The notes under the pieces are model-generated. The model was not told the origin of the DNA and did no database searches. It was given only the letters and a program-made list of their open reading frames with translations. A stretch of DNA of 64,000 nt from CAYQUC01 sp964514215 (GTDB lineage: Bacteria > Pseudomonadota > Gammaproteobacteria > UBA6429 > Thiohalophilaceae), in assembly GCA_964514215.1 (NCBI GenBank), contig CAZEPW010000010.1:23378-87377 (forward strand), in the 5' to 3' direction. The position numbers and the translations under genes are program-made. Shown here one piece after another: positions 9,034 to 18,234 of this stretch (positions are counted from its first letter, which is position 1; each line of letters starts with the position of its first letter).

Positions 9034-10197
9034 TTAAATCTTAAATTGTGCCACAAGTTGATGTAATTCACCCGATAAACGAGCAAGCTCATTGCTCGCA
9101 CGTTCAGTTTCTCCTGCACCTTCAGAAGTTTGGGAAGATATCTCGCTGATATTGGTTATATTACGATTCATTTCTTCAGTAACTGCATTTTGTTCTTCAG
9201 CTGCACTTGCAATTTGTGTATTCATATCATTAATAATACTTACGGCTGATGTAATTGCTTGTAAAGAAGCAACGGCTTCTCCAGCTTGTTGCGCACCTTC
9301 TTGCGCTTTTACACGACCTTTTTCCATGACTTGCACTGCTGATTTTGCACCCGATTGTAATTTTTCAATCATATCATGTATTTCTTGAGTTGACTCTTGA
9401 GTCCTGCTTGCTAATGTTCGAACTTCATCAGCAACAACAGCAAAACCTCGGCCTTGCTCTCCTGCTCGAGCCGCTTCAATTGCAGCATTCAGTGCTAACA
9501 AATTTGTCTGCTCAGCTATTCCTCGTATAACATCTAACACGGTTCCTATACTATCGCTATGTTCATCCAGCTCTCTAATGACTACGGCTGCATTTTCAAC
9601 ATCGCTTGCTAATTCTTTAATTGTTTTAGTTGCATGTTGAACAACATCCCTACCACTGGTTGCTTCGGAATCAGCATTTCCTGCCGCAGCAGCAGCATCA
9701 GTTGCATTACGAGCAACCTCTTGTACAGTTGCCGACATTTGATTCATCGCTGTAGCAACTTGATCAGTTTCAGTTAATTGATTTAGAACTTGCGTGCTAC
9801 TTTGATTTGCAATTGTAGAAACTTGCTCAGCAGCTGTAGTGAGTTGTGCCGATGAACTATTAACTTGTTGTACAAAAGCTTGAAACTTATCCAGCATATT
9901 ATTAAATGCATATGCTGTTTCACCAATTTCATCACTTGAATTAAATTCAATTCTACGACTTAGATCAGAGTTTGATTCTATCTCATTTATGACTTTATTT
10001 AGATTGTTAATAGGATTTAATATCGAACGAATAATGATTAATCCGATTACAATGGAAATAATAATTACTGTGCCGACAGCTATATAGAAATTCATGCTAT
10101 CGGGTTTTAAAGCAGTCACCTGCAATGACATACTTAAACTTATTATACTAATAAAACCAAAAATCAATTTATTTTTTAAGGTAATAAATTTTTTCAT
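9034..10197 (-). CDS. Methyl-accepting chemotaxis protein without periplasmic domain
   Basis: A 387-residue chemoreceptor. Two hydrophobic segments (about 11-25 and 38-57) are separated by only about a dozen residues, so there is no real periplasmic ligand domain. A HAMP linker follows (RSILNPINNLNKVI and SSDEIGETAYAFNNML), then the coiled-coil signalling domain with the hairpin tip EQTNLLALNAAIEAARAGEQ, which contacts CheA and CheW. The start is placed at ATG 10197 with GGAG 10 bases upstream; a TTG two codons earlier is too close to that site. The gene converges on yciA with a 4-base gap. A sigma-28-like promoter lies just upstream. The signal may be sensed in the membrane or cytoplasm. Confidence 0.92.
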   Translation of the reverse strand: MKKFITLKNKLIFGFISIISLSMSLQVTALKPDSMNFYIAVGTVIIISIVIGLIIIRSILNPINNLNKVINEIESNSDLSRRIEFNSSDEIGETAYAFNNMLDKFQAFVQQVNSSSAQLTTAAEQVSTIANQSSTQVLNQLTETDQVATAMNQMSATVQEVARNATDAAAAAGNADSEATSGRDVVQHATKTIKELASDVENAAVVIRELDEHSDSIGTVLDVIRGIAEQTNLLALNAAIEAARAGEQGRGFAVVADEVRTLASRTQESTQEIHDMIEKLQSGAKSAVQVMEKGRVKAQEGAQQAGEAVASLQAITSAVSIINDMNTQIASAAEEQNAVTEEMNRNITNISEISSQTSEGAGETERASNELARLSGELHQLVAQFKI

Positions 10198-10242
10198 GCT
10201 CAATTTTCTCCGGCAACTATAGAGATACCTTTAATAAAGTCT

Positions 10243-10270
10243 TAATCGGCAGTTAATGAAGCATTCTTTA
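10243..10270 (-). promoter_or_regulatory. Putative sigma-28 (FliA) promoter for the chemoreceptor
   Basis: On the minus strand TAAA (10270-10267), 16 bases, then GCCGATTA (10250-10243) match the FliA consensus TAAA-N15-GCCGATAA, with 7 of 8 bases in the -10 box and one extra base of spacing. The predicted start of transcription is about 40 bases before the chemoreceptor ATG at 10197. Chemoreceptor genes are classic FliA targets, which supports the call. Confidence 0.5.
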
Positions 10271-10306
10271 ATTTTAAGTAGCTTAAATCAGGGATAAGGT
10301 AATAAA

Positions 10307-11077
10307 TTAAGAATCAAATAAAATATGGTAATTTTGGGAGCTAATTTCAGCAATATGTTCGATCGTAGTATTTCTTAAATCAGCAATAAACTCAGCAACA
10401 TGAATAACATTTTTAGGATGGTTACTTTTTCCTCTATGAGGAATCGGTGCTAAATAAGGTGAATCTGTTTCAATTAATATTTTATCATCAGGCATTTTTC
10501 GAGCAACTTCTTGTATTTGAGCCGCATTTTTAAAGGTGACGATACCTGAAAAAGAGATATAAAAATTTAAATCCATTGATTTTTGAGCTATTTCCCAATC
10601 TTCTACAAAGCAATGCATCACACCACCAACTTCACTTGCGGATTCTTCCGTTAAAATAGTAATGGTATCGTCTTTTGCATCTCGGCTATGAATGATAAGA
10701 GGTTTTTTAGTGATTTTTGCTGCGTTAATGTGATTTCTAAAACGATCACGTTGCCAGCTTAAATCGCCTTTATTATAAAAATAATCTAAACCTGTTTCAC
10801 CAATGGCAACAACTTTTTCAGACTTTGATAACGTCACCAAATCGTCAATTGTTGGTTCTTTGCCTTTGGTATCACAAGGATGCACTCCTACAGAAGCAGA
10901 GACATCAGGATATTTTTTTGCGATAGTGATGACATCCTGAAAATGTTCAAGATCAATACAAACACATAAAAAATGATTCACCCCATTTTGACGAGCCAAA
11001 TCTAATGCATGCGATAAATTTCCTTCAAACTCATCAAGATTAAGTCGATCAAGATGGCAATGTGAATCTATATACAT
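10307..11077 (-). CDS. TatD-family metal-dependent hydrolase (YcfH-like)
   Basis: A 256-residue TIM-barrel hydrolase of the TatD DNase family. Metal ligands are visible as DSHCHL at residues 4-9 (H6 and H8), GETGLDYFY, IIHSRDA, MHCF and ETDSPYLAP, in the family order. Members are proposed 3'-5' exonucleases or D-aminoacyl-tRNA/phosphoesterase-like enzymes; the exact substrate is not fixed. The length is normal. It lies downstream of pilZ with a 79-base gap, the same position as in the conserved holB-pilZ-tatD order, so it probably belongs to this long operon. Confidence 0.9.
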   Translation of the reverse strand: MYIDSHCHLDRLNLDEFEGNLSHALDLARQNGVNHFLCVCIDLEHFQDVITIAKKYPDVSASVGVHPCDTKGKEPTIDDLVTLSKSEKVVAIGETGLDYFYNKGDLSWQRDRFRNHINAAKITKKPLIIHSRDAKDDTITILTEESASEVGGVMHCFVEDWEIAQKSMDLNFYISFSGIVTFKNAAQIQEVARKMPDDKILIETDSPYLAPIPHRGKSNHPKNVIHVAEFIADLRNTTIEHIAEISSQNYHILFDS

Positions 11078-11156
11078 AATATAGCTAACCTAAAATTAGT
11101 GAATTAGAATAAAACGTTGGAATGATAACAAGATAAAACGTATAAAAAATAATGAT

Positions 11157-11510
11157 TTAAAGTGTATGAGTTTGTCTATCAGACTTCAATGCACCGGCAA
11201 GATAGGTTTCTATTTTTGTACGAGCGGCACCACCATCTTGTTCACTAAACTGCACGCCGATTCCAGCTGCGCGATTTCCCTGAGCCCCTTTTGGTGTAAA
11301 CCAGATTATTTTACCGGCGACTGGTATTTTTTCCTTCTCATCCATAAGTGTTAATAACATGAATACTTCATCACCAATATTATATTGTTTATTTGTAGGA
11401 ATAAATAAACCACCGTGTTTTACAAACGGCATATAGGCAGCATATAAAGCACTTTTATCTTTAATTGTTAATGATAGTATTCCTTGTCTACCACCTGGTG
11501 CTGCTGCCAT
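11157..11510 (-). CDS. pilZ: PilZ-domain protein
   Basis: A 117-residue protein made of one PilZ domain: LSLTIKDKSALYAAYMPFVKHGGLFIPT, then VFMLLTLMDEKEKIPVAGKIIWFTP, and GIGVQF near the end (quoted in parts). Classical PilZ domains bind c-di-GMP through RxxxR and (D/N)xSxxG motifs; these are not present here, as in the Pseudomonas type IV pilus PilZ protein, which works by binding the PilB/FimX machinery instead. It abuts holB with no gap, the order expected in gammaproteobacteria. No other pilus gene lies in the window, so a pilus role is inferred from family only. Confidence 0.85.
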   Translation of the reverse strand: MAAAPGGRQGILSLTIKDKSALYAAYMPFVKHGGLFIPTNKQYNIGDEVFMLLTLMDEKEKIPVAGKIIWFTPKGAQGNRAAGIGVQFSEQDGGAARTKIETYLAGALKSDRQTHTL

Positions 11511-12539
11511 TTAACGTTTTCCCATGCTGTTGGTTAATTTTTGCCATAAATTAAGGATATCTTCATATATTCCTAATATTGCTACATTTGACTGTATTTG
11601 ATGTTTCGCTAATATAATCTTATCCAAGATAACATATAAACCAGTGAAACTGACATTATTTGCTATATTTTGCAAACTATCACGATGAATATTATTAATT
11701 ATTTTGGGGCTATTTTGCATGCTTTTTAATAAAATTAAATCACTTAAACAACTATATAAAGCATGTAACGGCACATTAATATCTATCTTTAACCAAGAAT
11801 TAGCAACAATCATCGGATCTTCTGCCTTGTCTACTATTGCTAACAAACTATTGATTAACTTTTCATGCAGCTCGATATAATTTGTATCCGCCAACATCTT
11901 TGCTGTTAAAGGCGCATTATATGCAAACTCCAAATAAGAGCTTACTCTATTTTCACTAATATTTTGTGAATTTAACCACTGCTTCGAAGTTTCGATGTCC
12001 GGTAGTGCCATATTTATTAATTGGCAGCGGCTACGTATAGTGGCAGATAACTGTTGGATCTGATTACTAATTAATACAAAATAAGTATCCTGAGGCGGTT
12101 CTTCTAAAATTTTTAATAAAGCATTTGAAGCATTGATATTCATTGCCTCCGCAGGATGAATTAGAATGACTTTAGCGATACCAAAATGTGTATGTAACAT
12201 TGAAAAATCAATTAATTTACGAATTTGATCAATTTTAATAGCATTACTTTTTTTATCTGTACGCTCATCAACTTCTAGAGTCACTTCACAAAAGTCAGGA
12301 TGGCGTTCTATTTTACAATAACGACATTTACCACAAGCTAAACCATTAGCAGTGGTATCTGAACATAACATTGCATTTTTAAATGCTACCGCAAATTGAT
12401 ATTTGCCGACACCTTTTGGACCAGATATTAATAATGCATGAGCAACTCGGTTATTTTTAGCGCCTTCACTTAACCTATTCCAAACATCTAATTGCCAAGG
12501 ATATATTGTTTGATGTGTAGTTGAACCTTGAATATCCAT
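11511..12539 (-). CDS. holB: DNA polymerase III subunit delta'
   Basis: A 342-residue clamp-loader subunit. The Walker A region GPKGVGK is at residues 40-46, a zinc cluster is formed by C69, C72 and C75 with C84 close by, and the SRC motif (IRSRCQLI) follows LLKILEEPP. In the clamp-loader complex delta' stabilises the open form that loads the beta clamp on DNA. The order tmk-holB-pilZ and the abutting gene ends are typical. The length matches the family. The start ATG at 12539 directly follows the tmk stop. Confidence 0.93.
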   Translation of the reverse strand: MDIQGSTTHQTIYPWQLDVWNRLSEGAKNNRVAHALLISGPKGVGKYQFAVAFKNAMLCSDTTANGLACGKCRYCKIERHPDFCEVTLEVDERTDKKSNAIKIDQIRKLIDFSMLHTHFGIAKVILIHPAEAMNINASNALLKILEEPPQDTYFVLISNQIQQLSATIRSRCQLINMALPDIETSKQWLNSQNISENRVSSYLEFAYNAPLTAKMLADTNYIELHEKLINSLLAIVDKAEDPMIVANSWLKIDINVPLHALYSCLSDLILLKSMQNSPKIINNIHRDSLQNIANNVSFTGLYVILDKIILAKHQIQSNVAILGIYEDILNLWQKLTNSMGKR

Positions 12540-13154
12540 TTAGAAAGAATCCAAAACAGTTGAAATTTGAATTTGCACGTCTTTTAAATTCTTACTTGCA
12601 TCAATAATTTTGTATTGGGAAGTATTTTCTAATGCAATCGTTCGATATGTTGCACGAACACGTTCGAAAAAATCTAATTTTTCTTGTTCAAAACGATCTG
12701 GCTTGCTTCTTGATGCTGCACGAGCCATTCCTAACTCAACAGGCATATCAAATAAAATAGTTAAATCTGGGCGTAATTGACCTTGAACCCAATTTTCTAA
12801 GATCTCTATTCGAGATATATCAATACCACGACCACCGCCTTGATAAGCATAGGTAGCATCTGTAAAACGATCACATATTACCCAGCAACCATCATCTAAT
12901 GCGGGTATAATTTTTTGCTGTAAATGCTGTGCTCTAGCTGCAAACATTAATAGTAATTCAGAGTCGGAACATATTTTAGCTTGCTTTGGGTCCAGCATAA
13001 TTTCACGCAGCATCTCACCTAAATCAGTGCCACCCGGTTCTCTTGTAACAATATGCTTAATTTTTTTGTTTACCAGATAGTTTTTAATAAAGTCGATATT
13101 AGTGGTTTTGCCGACACCCTCACCACCTTCAATAGTAATAAATTTACCACGCAT
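12540..13154 (-). CDS. tmk: Thymidylate kinase
   Basis: This enzyme phosphorylates dTMP to dTDP. The P-loop is IEGGEGVGKTT at about 8-18, the DR motif is CDRFTDATYAYQGGGRGID, and REPGGTDLGE is the TMP-binding segment. A longer reading frame starts at 13178, but the ATG at 13154 is preferred because AAAGG lies 8 bases upstream and homologs start with RGKFITIEG. With that start the gene is 204 residues and begins just 1 base after the mltG stop, so coupled translation is likely. Confidence 0.93.
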   Translation of the reverse strand: MRGKFITIEGGEGVGKTTNIDFIKNYLVNKKIKHIVTREPGGTDLGEMLREIMLDPKQAKICSDSELLLMFAARAQHLQQKIIPALDDGCWVICDRFTDATYAYQGGGRGIDISRIEILENWVQGQLRPDLTILFDMPVELGMARAASRSKPDRFEQEKLDFFERVRATYRTIALENTSQYKIIDASKNLKDVQIQISTVLDSF

Positions 13155-13155
13155 T

Positions 13156-14214
13156 TTATTTGCCTTTATTTGCATCATACGAAGAAAAACTTTTTTTCTT
13201 ACCTTTTAATTGGTACTTTATAACAGCATTATTGTGTTCTTTTAAATTAGATGAAAAATAATGACTACCATCGCCTCGAGCAACAAAATACAAACTATCG
13301 CTATCATCTGGGTGTAATGTTGAAAAAATAGCGTCTCGACCCGGCATCGCTATTGGAGTTGGCGGTAAGCCATGACGACGATAAGTATTATAAGGTGTTT
13401 TTTGTTTTAGATCTGTACGCCGAATATTACCTTTGTATCTCTCCCCCATGCCATAAATAACAGTAGGGTCACTTTGTAAGCGCATATTCGTTTGTAACCT
13501 GCGAACAAATACTCCTGCTATTTTTTTTCGTTCACTAACTTTTCCTGTTTCTTTTTCCACGATAGATGCCAAAGTTAAAGCCTCATAAGGCGATGAAAGA
13601 GGCAAACCAACCTTACGATTTGGCCATTCCTTTTCTAAGTAGGTTAACATTGAAGAATAGGCTCGTTTTAAAAACGCAATATCAGTAGTACCTCGAGGAA
13701 AAAAATAGGTATCTGGAAGAAAACGTCCTTCATAATGCACACCAGTTAAACCTAATTTAGACATTATTTCAGCTTTACTCAAATCTTCGATGGTATGCTT
13801 GAGTATTTTATTATCATTTACGGCTTTAATCAGTTGAGAAAAATCCCAACCTTCAATAATAGTAAAACTATAAGAAATAACTTTATGGCTTACTAATATG
13901 GCTAAAAGTTGCTTAGGAGTACTGTCAAATGGGATATTATATTCACCAACGCGAATTTTATCTGCGGTACCGGAAAATCGTGCATGCCATAATAGATACT
14001 GTGTATTGCTTATAATATTTTTATTCTTTAAGTCATTAGCAATTCGAATTAAAGTCATACCAGATTTGATATTGTAAGTTAAACCTTGTTTAGAAATATT
14101 AATTGGAGTATTTAAAAAACTATTATAGTTCCAAACTTGCCACACAATGACAACGCCAATTAAGCTAATAATAAATAAAATTAATTTAACTATTTTAGTT
14201 TTTATACTACTCAT
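13156..14214 (-). CDS. mltG: Endolytic murein transglycosylase MltG
   Basis: A YceG-like protein that cleaves nascent peptidoglycan glycan strands in the periplasm and sets chain length. A single N-terminal membrane anchor lies at about 7-27 (KLILFIISLIGVVIVWQVW). A LysM-like region follows, then the catalytic part with LASIVEKETG, whose Glu is the proposed acid, and LQSDPTVIYGMG, NTYRRHGLPPTPI and YFVARGDGSHYFS. The start may be ATG 14214, overlapping the pabC stop by 8 bases, or ATG 14226; neither has a clear ribosome site. The length is normal. The pabC-mltG-tmk order is conserved. Confidence 0.92.
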   Translation of the reverse strand: MSSIKTKIVKLILFIISLIGVVIVWQVWNYNSFLNTPINISKQGLTYNIKSGMTLIRIANDLKNKNIISNTQYLLWHARFSGTADKIRVGEYNIPFDSTPKQLLAILVSHKVISYSFTIIEGWDFSQLIKAVNDNKILKHTIEDLSKAEIMSKLGLTGVHYEGRFLPDTYFFPRGTTDIAFLKRAYSSMLTYLEKEWPNRKVGLPLSSPYEALTLASIVEKETGKVSERKKIAGVFVRRLQTNMRLQSDPTVIYGMGERYKGNIRRTDLKQKTPYNTYRRHGLPPTPIAMPGRDAIFSTLHPDDSDSLYFVARGDGSHYFSSNLKEHNNAVIKYQLKGKKKSFSSYDANKGK

Positions 14215-15013
14215 TATATTCAACATTTAACAATTTCATGATTTTTCTAGTTATAGGGAAATTCGTGTATATTCTCTCATTTAATTTCGAGACTGGCCAT
14301 ATTCCTATAATGCTATTCGTTAAAAATATTTCATCTGCATTTAATAATATCTTATATGGCACTAACTGAATATTAATTTTTAATTGAGTATCCAAAGCGC
14401 GTTTAATGACTTGCTCTCGCATAACACCCGAAACACCACATAACTCTAAACTTGGAGTGAAAATTTGTTTATCTTTCACTATAAATACATTACTGCTGGT
14501 CGCTTCAATCACATTATTATCTGAGTCACATAAGATTCCTTCGATAAACTCACTACTTATCAACTCCATTTTAGCGATTATATTTTCTAATCGGTTTAAA
14601 TGCTTCATTCCTGCTAAACAAGGTTGTTGAGCTAAAACAAGGTCACATTTCTTAACAAAAACACCATTTTTCCAGTTAGAATTACTGTAATTCGGCCAAG
14701 GATATTGTAGGATTAAATATGTTGCTTTCATGTTATCGGGTATTGAATAACCTCTGCCACCACTCCCTCGTGTAACAATTAGTTTAATAATGCCTTTATT
14801 AATTTTTTTAGCTTCGTTAATTATCTCTTGTGTTATGTTAGAAAAATCCACATTAATGAATTTTAATTTATTACAACTTTCTTTTAGACGATTAATATGC
14901 TCGGTTAATAGCTCAGCTTGCCCCGATTTAATGGCTATGGTTTCAAATAGACCATCACCATAGTGTAAGCCACGATCTAATTGTAATTGAGATGTTGTTA
15001 AAGAATTAATCAT
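14207..15013 (-). CDS. pabC: Aminodeoxychorismate lyase
   Basis: A 268-residue fold type IV PLP enzyme that releases pyruvate from aminodeoxychorismate to form p-aminobenzoate for folate. GLHYGDGLFETIAI near the N-terminus and MKHLNRLENIIAKMEL, holding the Schiff-base Lys, are diagnostic, as are EATSSNVFIV and CGVSGVMREQVI. It overlaps pabB by 8 bases, so the two successive enzymes of the pathway are translationally coupled. Branched-chain aminotransferases share the fold, but the position next to pabB supports PabC. Confidence 0.9.
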   Translation of the reverse strand: MINSLTTSQLQLDRGLHYGDGLFETIAIKSGQAELLTEHINRLKESCNKLKFINVDFSNITQEIINEAKKINKGIIKLIVTRGSGGRGYSIPDNMKATYLILQYPWPNYSNSNWKNGVFVKKCDLVLAQQPCLAGMKHLNRLENIIAKMELISSEFIEGILCDSDNNVIEATSSNVFIVKDKQIFTPSLELCGVSGVMREQVIKRALDTQLKINIQLVPYKILLNADEIFLTNSIIGIWPVSKLNERIYTNFPITRKIMKLLNVEYNE

Positions 15014-16421
15014 AAATAGCCAGTAATAATCCTTTTGCTTTATTTCGAGTTTCTTCTAACTCATTGTCTGGAACAGAATCATTCACGATTCCGGCACCAG
15101 TTCTAAAGCTTAGGTTAGCGTTTTTTTGTTCGATAGTTCTAATTAATATATTTAAATCCATATCGCCATTATTATTTAAATATCCCATCGAGCCAGTATA
15201 AGCGTTACGGGCTTTATCTTCTAGCTCATGGATAATTTCCATACATCGAACTTTTGGACAACCCGTTATACTACCGCCGGGAAAGACCGATTTAATAATT
15301 TGTCCAGGGGTCACATTCGTTTTTAACTCACCTTTTATATTCGATATAATATGGTGTACGTGTGCCAATGATTCCAATGCCATTAACTCAGTTAATCTTA
15401 TTGAGCCAGGCTTGCAAATTTTTCCCAAATCATTACGCTCCATATCAACCAGCATAATATGTTCTGCTTTTTCTTTGGGGTGGTTTAATAAATTAAGGGC
15501 TAATTCAGCATCTTTATACTTATCGGTAACACGTTTAGAAGTGCCGGCTATTGGCCTTGTTTGTATTTTTCGATTTTTGATTTGTATCAATCGCTCAGGT
15601 GAAGAGCTTATGATGTTTAACGCTTCAAACGCAATAATGCCTGAAAATGCAGATGGATTTTTTATTGTTAAATTTCGATATAACTCGGCAGGTTCAAGTT
15701 CTTTTTTTAGTGATATATTCCATTCTCTAGACAAATTAGCTTGAAAAATATCACCATTATAAATATATTTTTTCACTTGTTTTATTTTTTCTAAAAAAAT
15801 ATCAGATGGTTCTTCTATAGCAGAATCAATGATACTTTTAAATTTAGCTTGAAATGGTAATGTATCACTATGCACGCTGAAAAAATCACTTTTCAAATCT
15901 AATATATTATTTTTAAAACTATTTTCAGATATCAGGTAGCTTATATTTTTTTTTCGATCATAAATAATAGCTGATGGAATCCGTACAGCCACAGCGATAT
16001 CCTGTCCATTTAATACAATATGTGTTTTAACTTTATCTTCTATTTGTCCCAATAATTCATAGCTTAAGTATAAAAACCAGCCACCGGAAAAAGGCAACTC
16101 TAAATCATTTTTAGTCGTTTGATTATTTAAAAATACTTGATCCAGTTGCTCTAAAAAATTATCATTTTCACATTGCTTACCATCAAAATATAGTTTGAAA
16201 TTGTTTTTTAAAACTAAAGCATTTTGCGGAAAAGCAAATAATATATCGAAGCGGGAATTTTTATTTTGATTTGAAGTGCTTTGAAGAAGAAAGGGATAGC
16301 GTTTTTTATTGCTTGTGTGCAAAGCTAATAAATCAGTGCATCCTTTATAAGTGACTACTGATAATTTATTAGTAGTGGAAGTAGTTACACTTCCACTATT
16401 GTCACGATTTTTTGAAACCAT
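15006..16421 (-). CDS. pabB: Aminodeoxychorismate synthase component I
   Basis: A 471-residue chorismate-binding enzyme that adds ammonia to chorismate, giving 4-amino-4-deoxychorismate for folate. The C-terminal catalytic half carries GDIFQANLSREW, RPIAGTSKR, MLVDMERNDLGKI and FPGGSITGCPK, the TrpE/PabB motifs; PIAGT rather than the anthranilate-synthase PLAGT, and coupling to pabC, favour PabB. The glutaminase partner PabA is not in the window. The gene ends 8 bases into pabC and starts 7 bases after the fabF stop, so it may be transcribed with the fatty-acid genes. This coupling is seen in other gammaproteobacteria. Confidence 0.9.
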   Translation of the reverse strand: MVSKNRDNSGSVTTSTTNKLSVVTYKGCTDLLALHTSNKKRYPFLLQSTSNQNKNSRFDILFAFPQNALVLKNNFKLYFDGKQCENDNFLEQLDQVFLNNQTTKNDLELPFSGGWFLYLSYELLGQIEDKVKTHIVLNGQDIAVAVRIPSAIIYDRKKNISYLISENSFKNNILDLKSDFFSVHSDTLPFQAKFKSIIDSAIEEPSDIFLEKIKQVKKYIYNGDIFQANLSREWNISLKKELEPAELYRNLTIKNPSAFSGIIAFEALNIISSSPERLIQIKNRKIQTRPIAGTSKRVTDKYKDAELALNLLNHPKEKAEHIMLVDMERNDLGKICKPGSIRLTELMALESLAHVHHIISNIKGELKTNVTPGQIIKSVFPGGSITGCPKVRCMEIIHELEDKARNAYTGSMGYLNNNGDMDLNILIRTIEQKNANLSFRTGAGIVNDSVPDNELEETRNKAKGLLLAIYD

Positions 16422-16428
16422 AACGACA

Positions 16429-17673
16429 TCAATCAGTAAATTTCTCTAAAATTATTGTTCCATTTGTTCCACCAAAGCCAAATGAATTAGATAAAGCGAT
16501 ATCAATTTTCATTTCTCGTGCACCATCAGTTATAAAATCAAGATCACAAGCCGGATCTTGGTTTTCAATATTAATGGTTGGCGGAGCAACTTGATTTTGA
16601 ATTGCTAATGCGGTAAAAATTGCCTCTATGCCGCCAGCTGCACCTAATAAGTGGCCTGTCATTGATTTGGTGGAACTAATAGCTAGTTTTTTTGCATGCC
16701 CACCAAATGCATTTTTCATTGCACTCACTTCCGCAATATCACCTGCAGGCGTAGAAGTTCCGTGTGCATTGATATAGTCTACCGCATTAGATGGTTGTTT
16801 GGCATTATATAAAGCTAGCTCCATGCAGCGTTTAGCACCATCACCATCTTTTGTTGGTGAAGTCATGTGATAAGCATCGCCACTCATACCATAACCTGTA
16901 ACCTCGGCATAAATTGTAGCGCCTCGTGCTTTTGCATGCTCTAGTTCTTCAATGACAACAACACCGGCACCATCACTCAAAACAAAACCATCACGATCAA
17001 CATCCCAAGGACGACTTGCTGTTTGTGGATCGTCGTTTCGAGTTGATAACGCTCTAGCAGCGCTAAAACCACCAAGCCCCGTTGGTGAAGTGGCCATCTC
17101 TGCGCCACCAGCAAGCATAACATCAGCGTCGCCATATTCTATAATTCGTGCTGCATCACCAATACTGTGTGTTGCGGTGGCACATGCTGTTGACAAAGCT
17201 ATATTTGGTCCTTTAAGACCAAACATGATAGAGACATTACCTGAAACCATATTAATAATATTCGCTGGGACAAAAAATGGTGAAATTTTTCGAGGGCCTG
17301 ATTTAAGAAAGATTTGATTGCCTTTTTCTATTCCGGGTAAGCCGCCAATACCTGAACCAATTGCAACACCAATACGATGAGCATTCTTTTCAGTAACTTC
17401 TATACCAGAATCAGTTAAAGCTTCTTTACTTGCAGCAATCCCATAATGAATAAAAGTATCCATTCGGCGTGCTTCTTTAACAGATAAAACAGTAGCGACA
17501 TCAAAATCTTTAATCGAACCACCAAAGGTTGTGTTAAAACCCGTGGTATCAAAATGCGTTATTTGATTTATTCCACTTTTTCCTGCAAGAATATTTTCCC
17601 AACTGGATTTTACATCCAAACCTACTGGTGAAACCATGCCCATTCCAGTTATTACAACACGCCTTTTACTCAA
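16429..17673 (-). CDS. fabF: Beta-ketoacyl-ACP synthase II
   Basis: A 414-residue condensing enzyme that extends acyl-ACP with malonyl-ACP. The active-site Cys is C164 in ALSTACATATHS; the two His residues lie in NAHGTSTPAGD and KSMTGHLLGAAGG, and the C-terminus ends with SNSFGFGGTNG. The length matches E. coli FabF (413). A 169-base gap with a terminator-like hairpin separates it from acpP upstream, so expression after ACP is probably reduced. ATCCTCAA on the plus strand (GAGGAT on the coding strand) is the ribosome site. Confidence 0.95.
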   Translation of the reverse strand: MSKRRVVITGMGMVSPVGLDVKSSWENILAGKSGINQITHFDTTGFNTTFGGSIKDFDVATVLSVKEARRMDTFIHYGIAASKEALTDSGIEVTEKNAHRIGVAIGSGIGGLPGIEKGNQIFLKSGPRKISPFFVPANIINMVSGNVSIMFGLKGPNIALSTACATATHSIGDAARIIEYGDADVMLAGGAEMATSPTGLGGFSAARALSTRNDDPQTASRPWDVDRDGFVLSDGAGVVVIEELEHAKARGATIYAEVTGYGMSGDAYHMTSPTKDGDGAKRCMELALYNAKQPSNAVDYINAHGTSTPAGDIAEVSAMKNAFGGHAKKLAISSTKSMTGHLLGAAGGIEAIFTALAIQNQVAPPTINIENQDPACDLDFITDGAREMKIDIALSNSFGFGGTNGTIILEKFTD

Positions 17674-17727
17674 AATGTGATCCTCAATACTTAAATTTTT
17701 GAATTAAATTTTAAACGCTAGCAACGT

Positions 17728-17760
17728 AAAAAGCCGCGAAACACAATTATGTTTGCGGCT
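17728..17760 (-). terminator. Hairpin terminator/attenuator between acpP and fabF
   Basis: On the minus strand AGCCGCAAAC and GTTTCGCGGCT pair with one bulged base around an 8-base loop, followed by TTTTT. It lies between acpP and fabF, where it would end part of the acpP transcripts and let ACP be made in excess over the enzymes. Confidence 0.7.
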
Positions 17761-17842
17761 AATTTACTCAAGTTTTTATTAGAAACTAGAAACTTAGAAA
17801 CTAATATACTGATATTCAAATTCAGAACTACTAAGAAAAAAC

Positions 17843-18079
17843 TTAGCTCGAGTGATTATTAATGAAGTTTACAGCTTCTTTAACAGTCGTTATTTTCTCA
17901 GCTTCTTCATCAGGAATTTCAGTTTCAAATTCTTCTTCCAATGCCATCACCAATTCGACGGTATCTAGTGAATCAGCACCTAAATCATCAACAAATGATG
18001 CTTCATTAGTTACTTCTTCTTCTTTAACACCAAGTTGTTCTATCACTATTTTCTTGACTCGTTCTTCGATACTGCTCAT
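17843..18079 (-). CDS. acpP: Acyl carrier protein
   Basis: A 78-residue acidic carrier protein. S37 in DLGADSLDTVEL is the site for the 4'-phosphopantetheine arm that carries growing fatty acids. The length and sequence are very close to E. coli AcpP. A strong ribosome site, GGAGG, lies 10 bases before the ATG, as expected for one of the most abundant proteins. It sits between fabG and fabF in the standard order, with a 155-base upstream gap that probably holds its own promoter, though no convincing boxes were picked out. Confidence 0.97.
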   Translation of the reverse strand: MSSIEERVKKIVIEQLGVKEEEVTNEASFVDDLGADSLDTVELVMALEEEFETEIPDEEAEKITTVKEAVNFINNHSS

Positions 18080-18234
18080 GTCAGTATATTCCTCCGGTAA
18101 TCATTTGGGTCGGTATTGTATTGAAAACTAGAATGAAATTCTACTATCAAAACAAACTTTACCTATAATTTTCTTAGTTAAAATAAAATCCAATAAAATC
18201 AATACTATATAATATTGTATTATATCAGAATTGT

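Noticed and set aside
10275..10300. TTTAAG/CTTAAA hairpin after tatD
   Set aside because: Six AT-rich pairs with no T-run, too weak to call a terminator.
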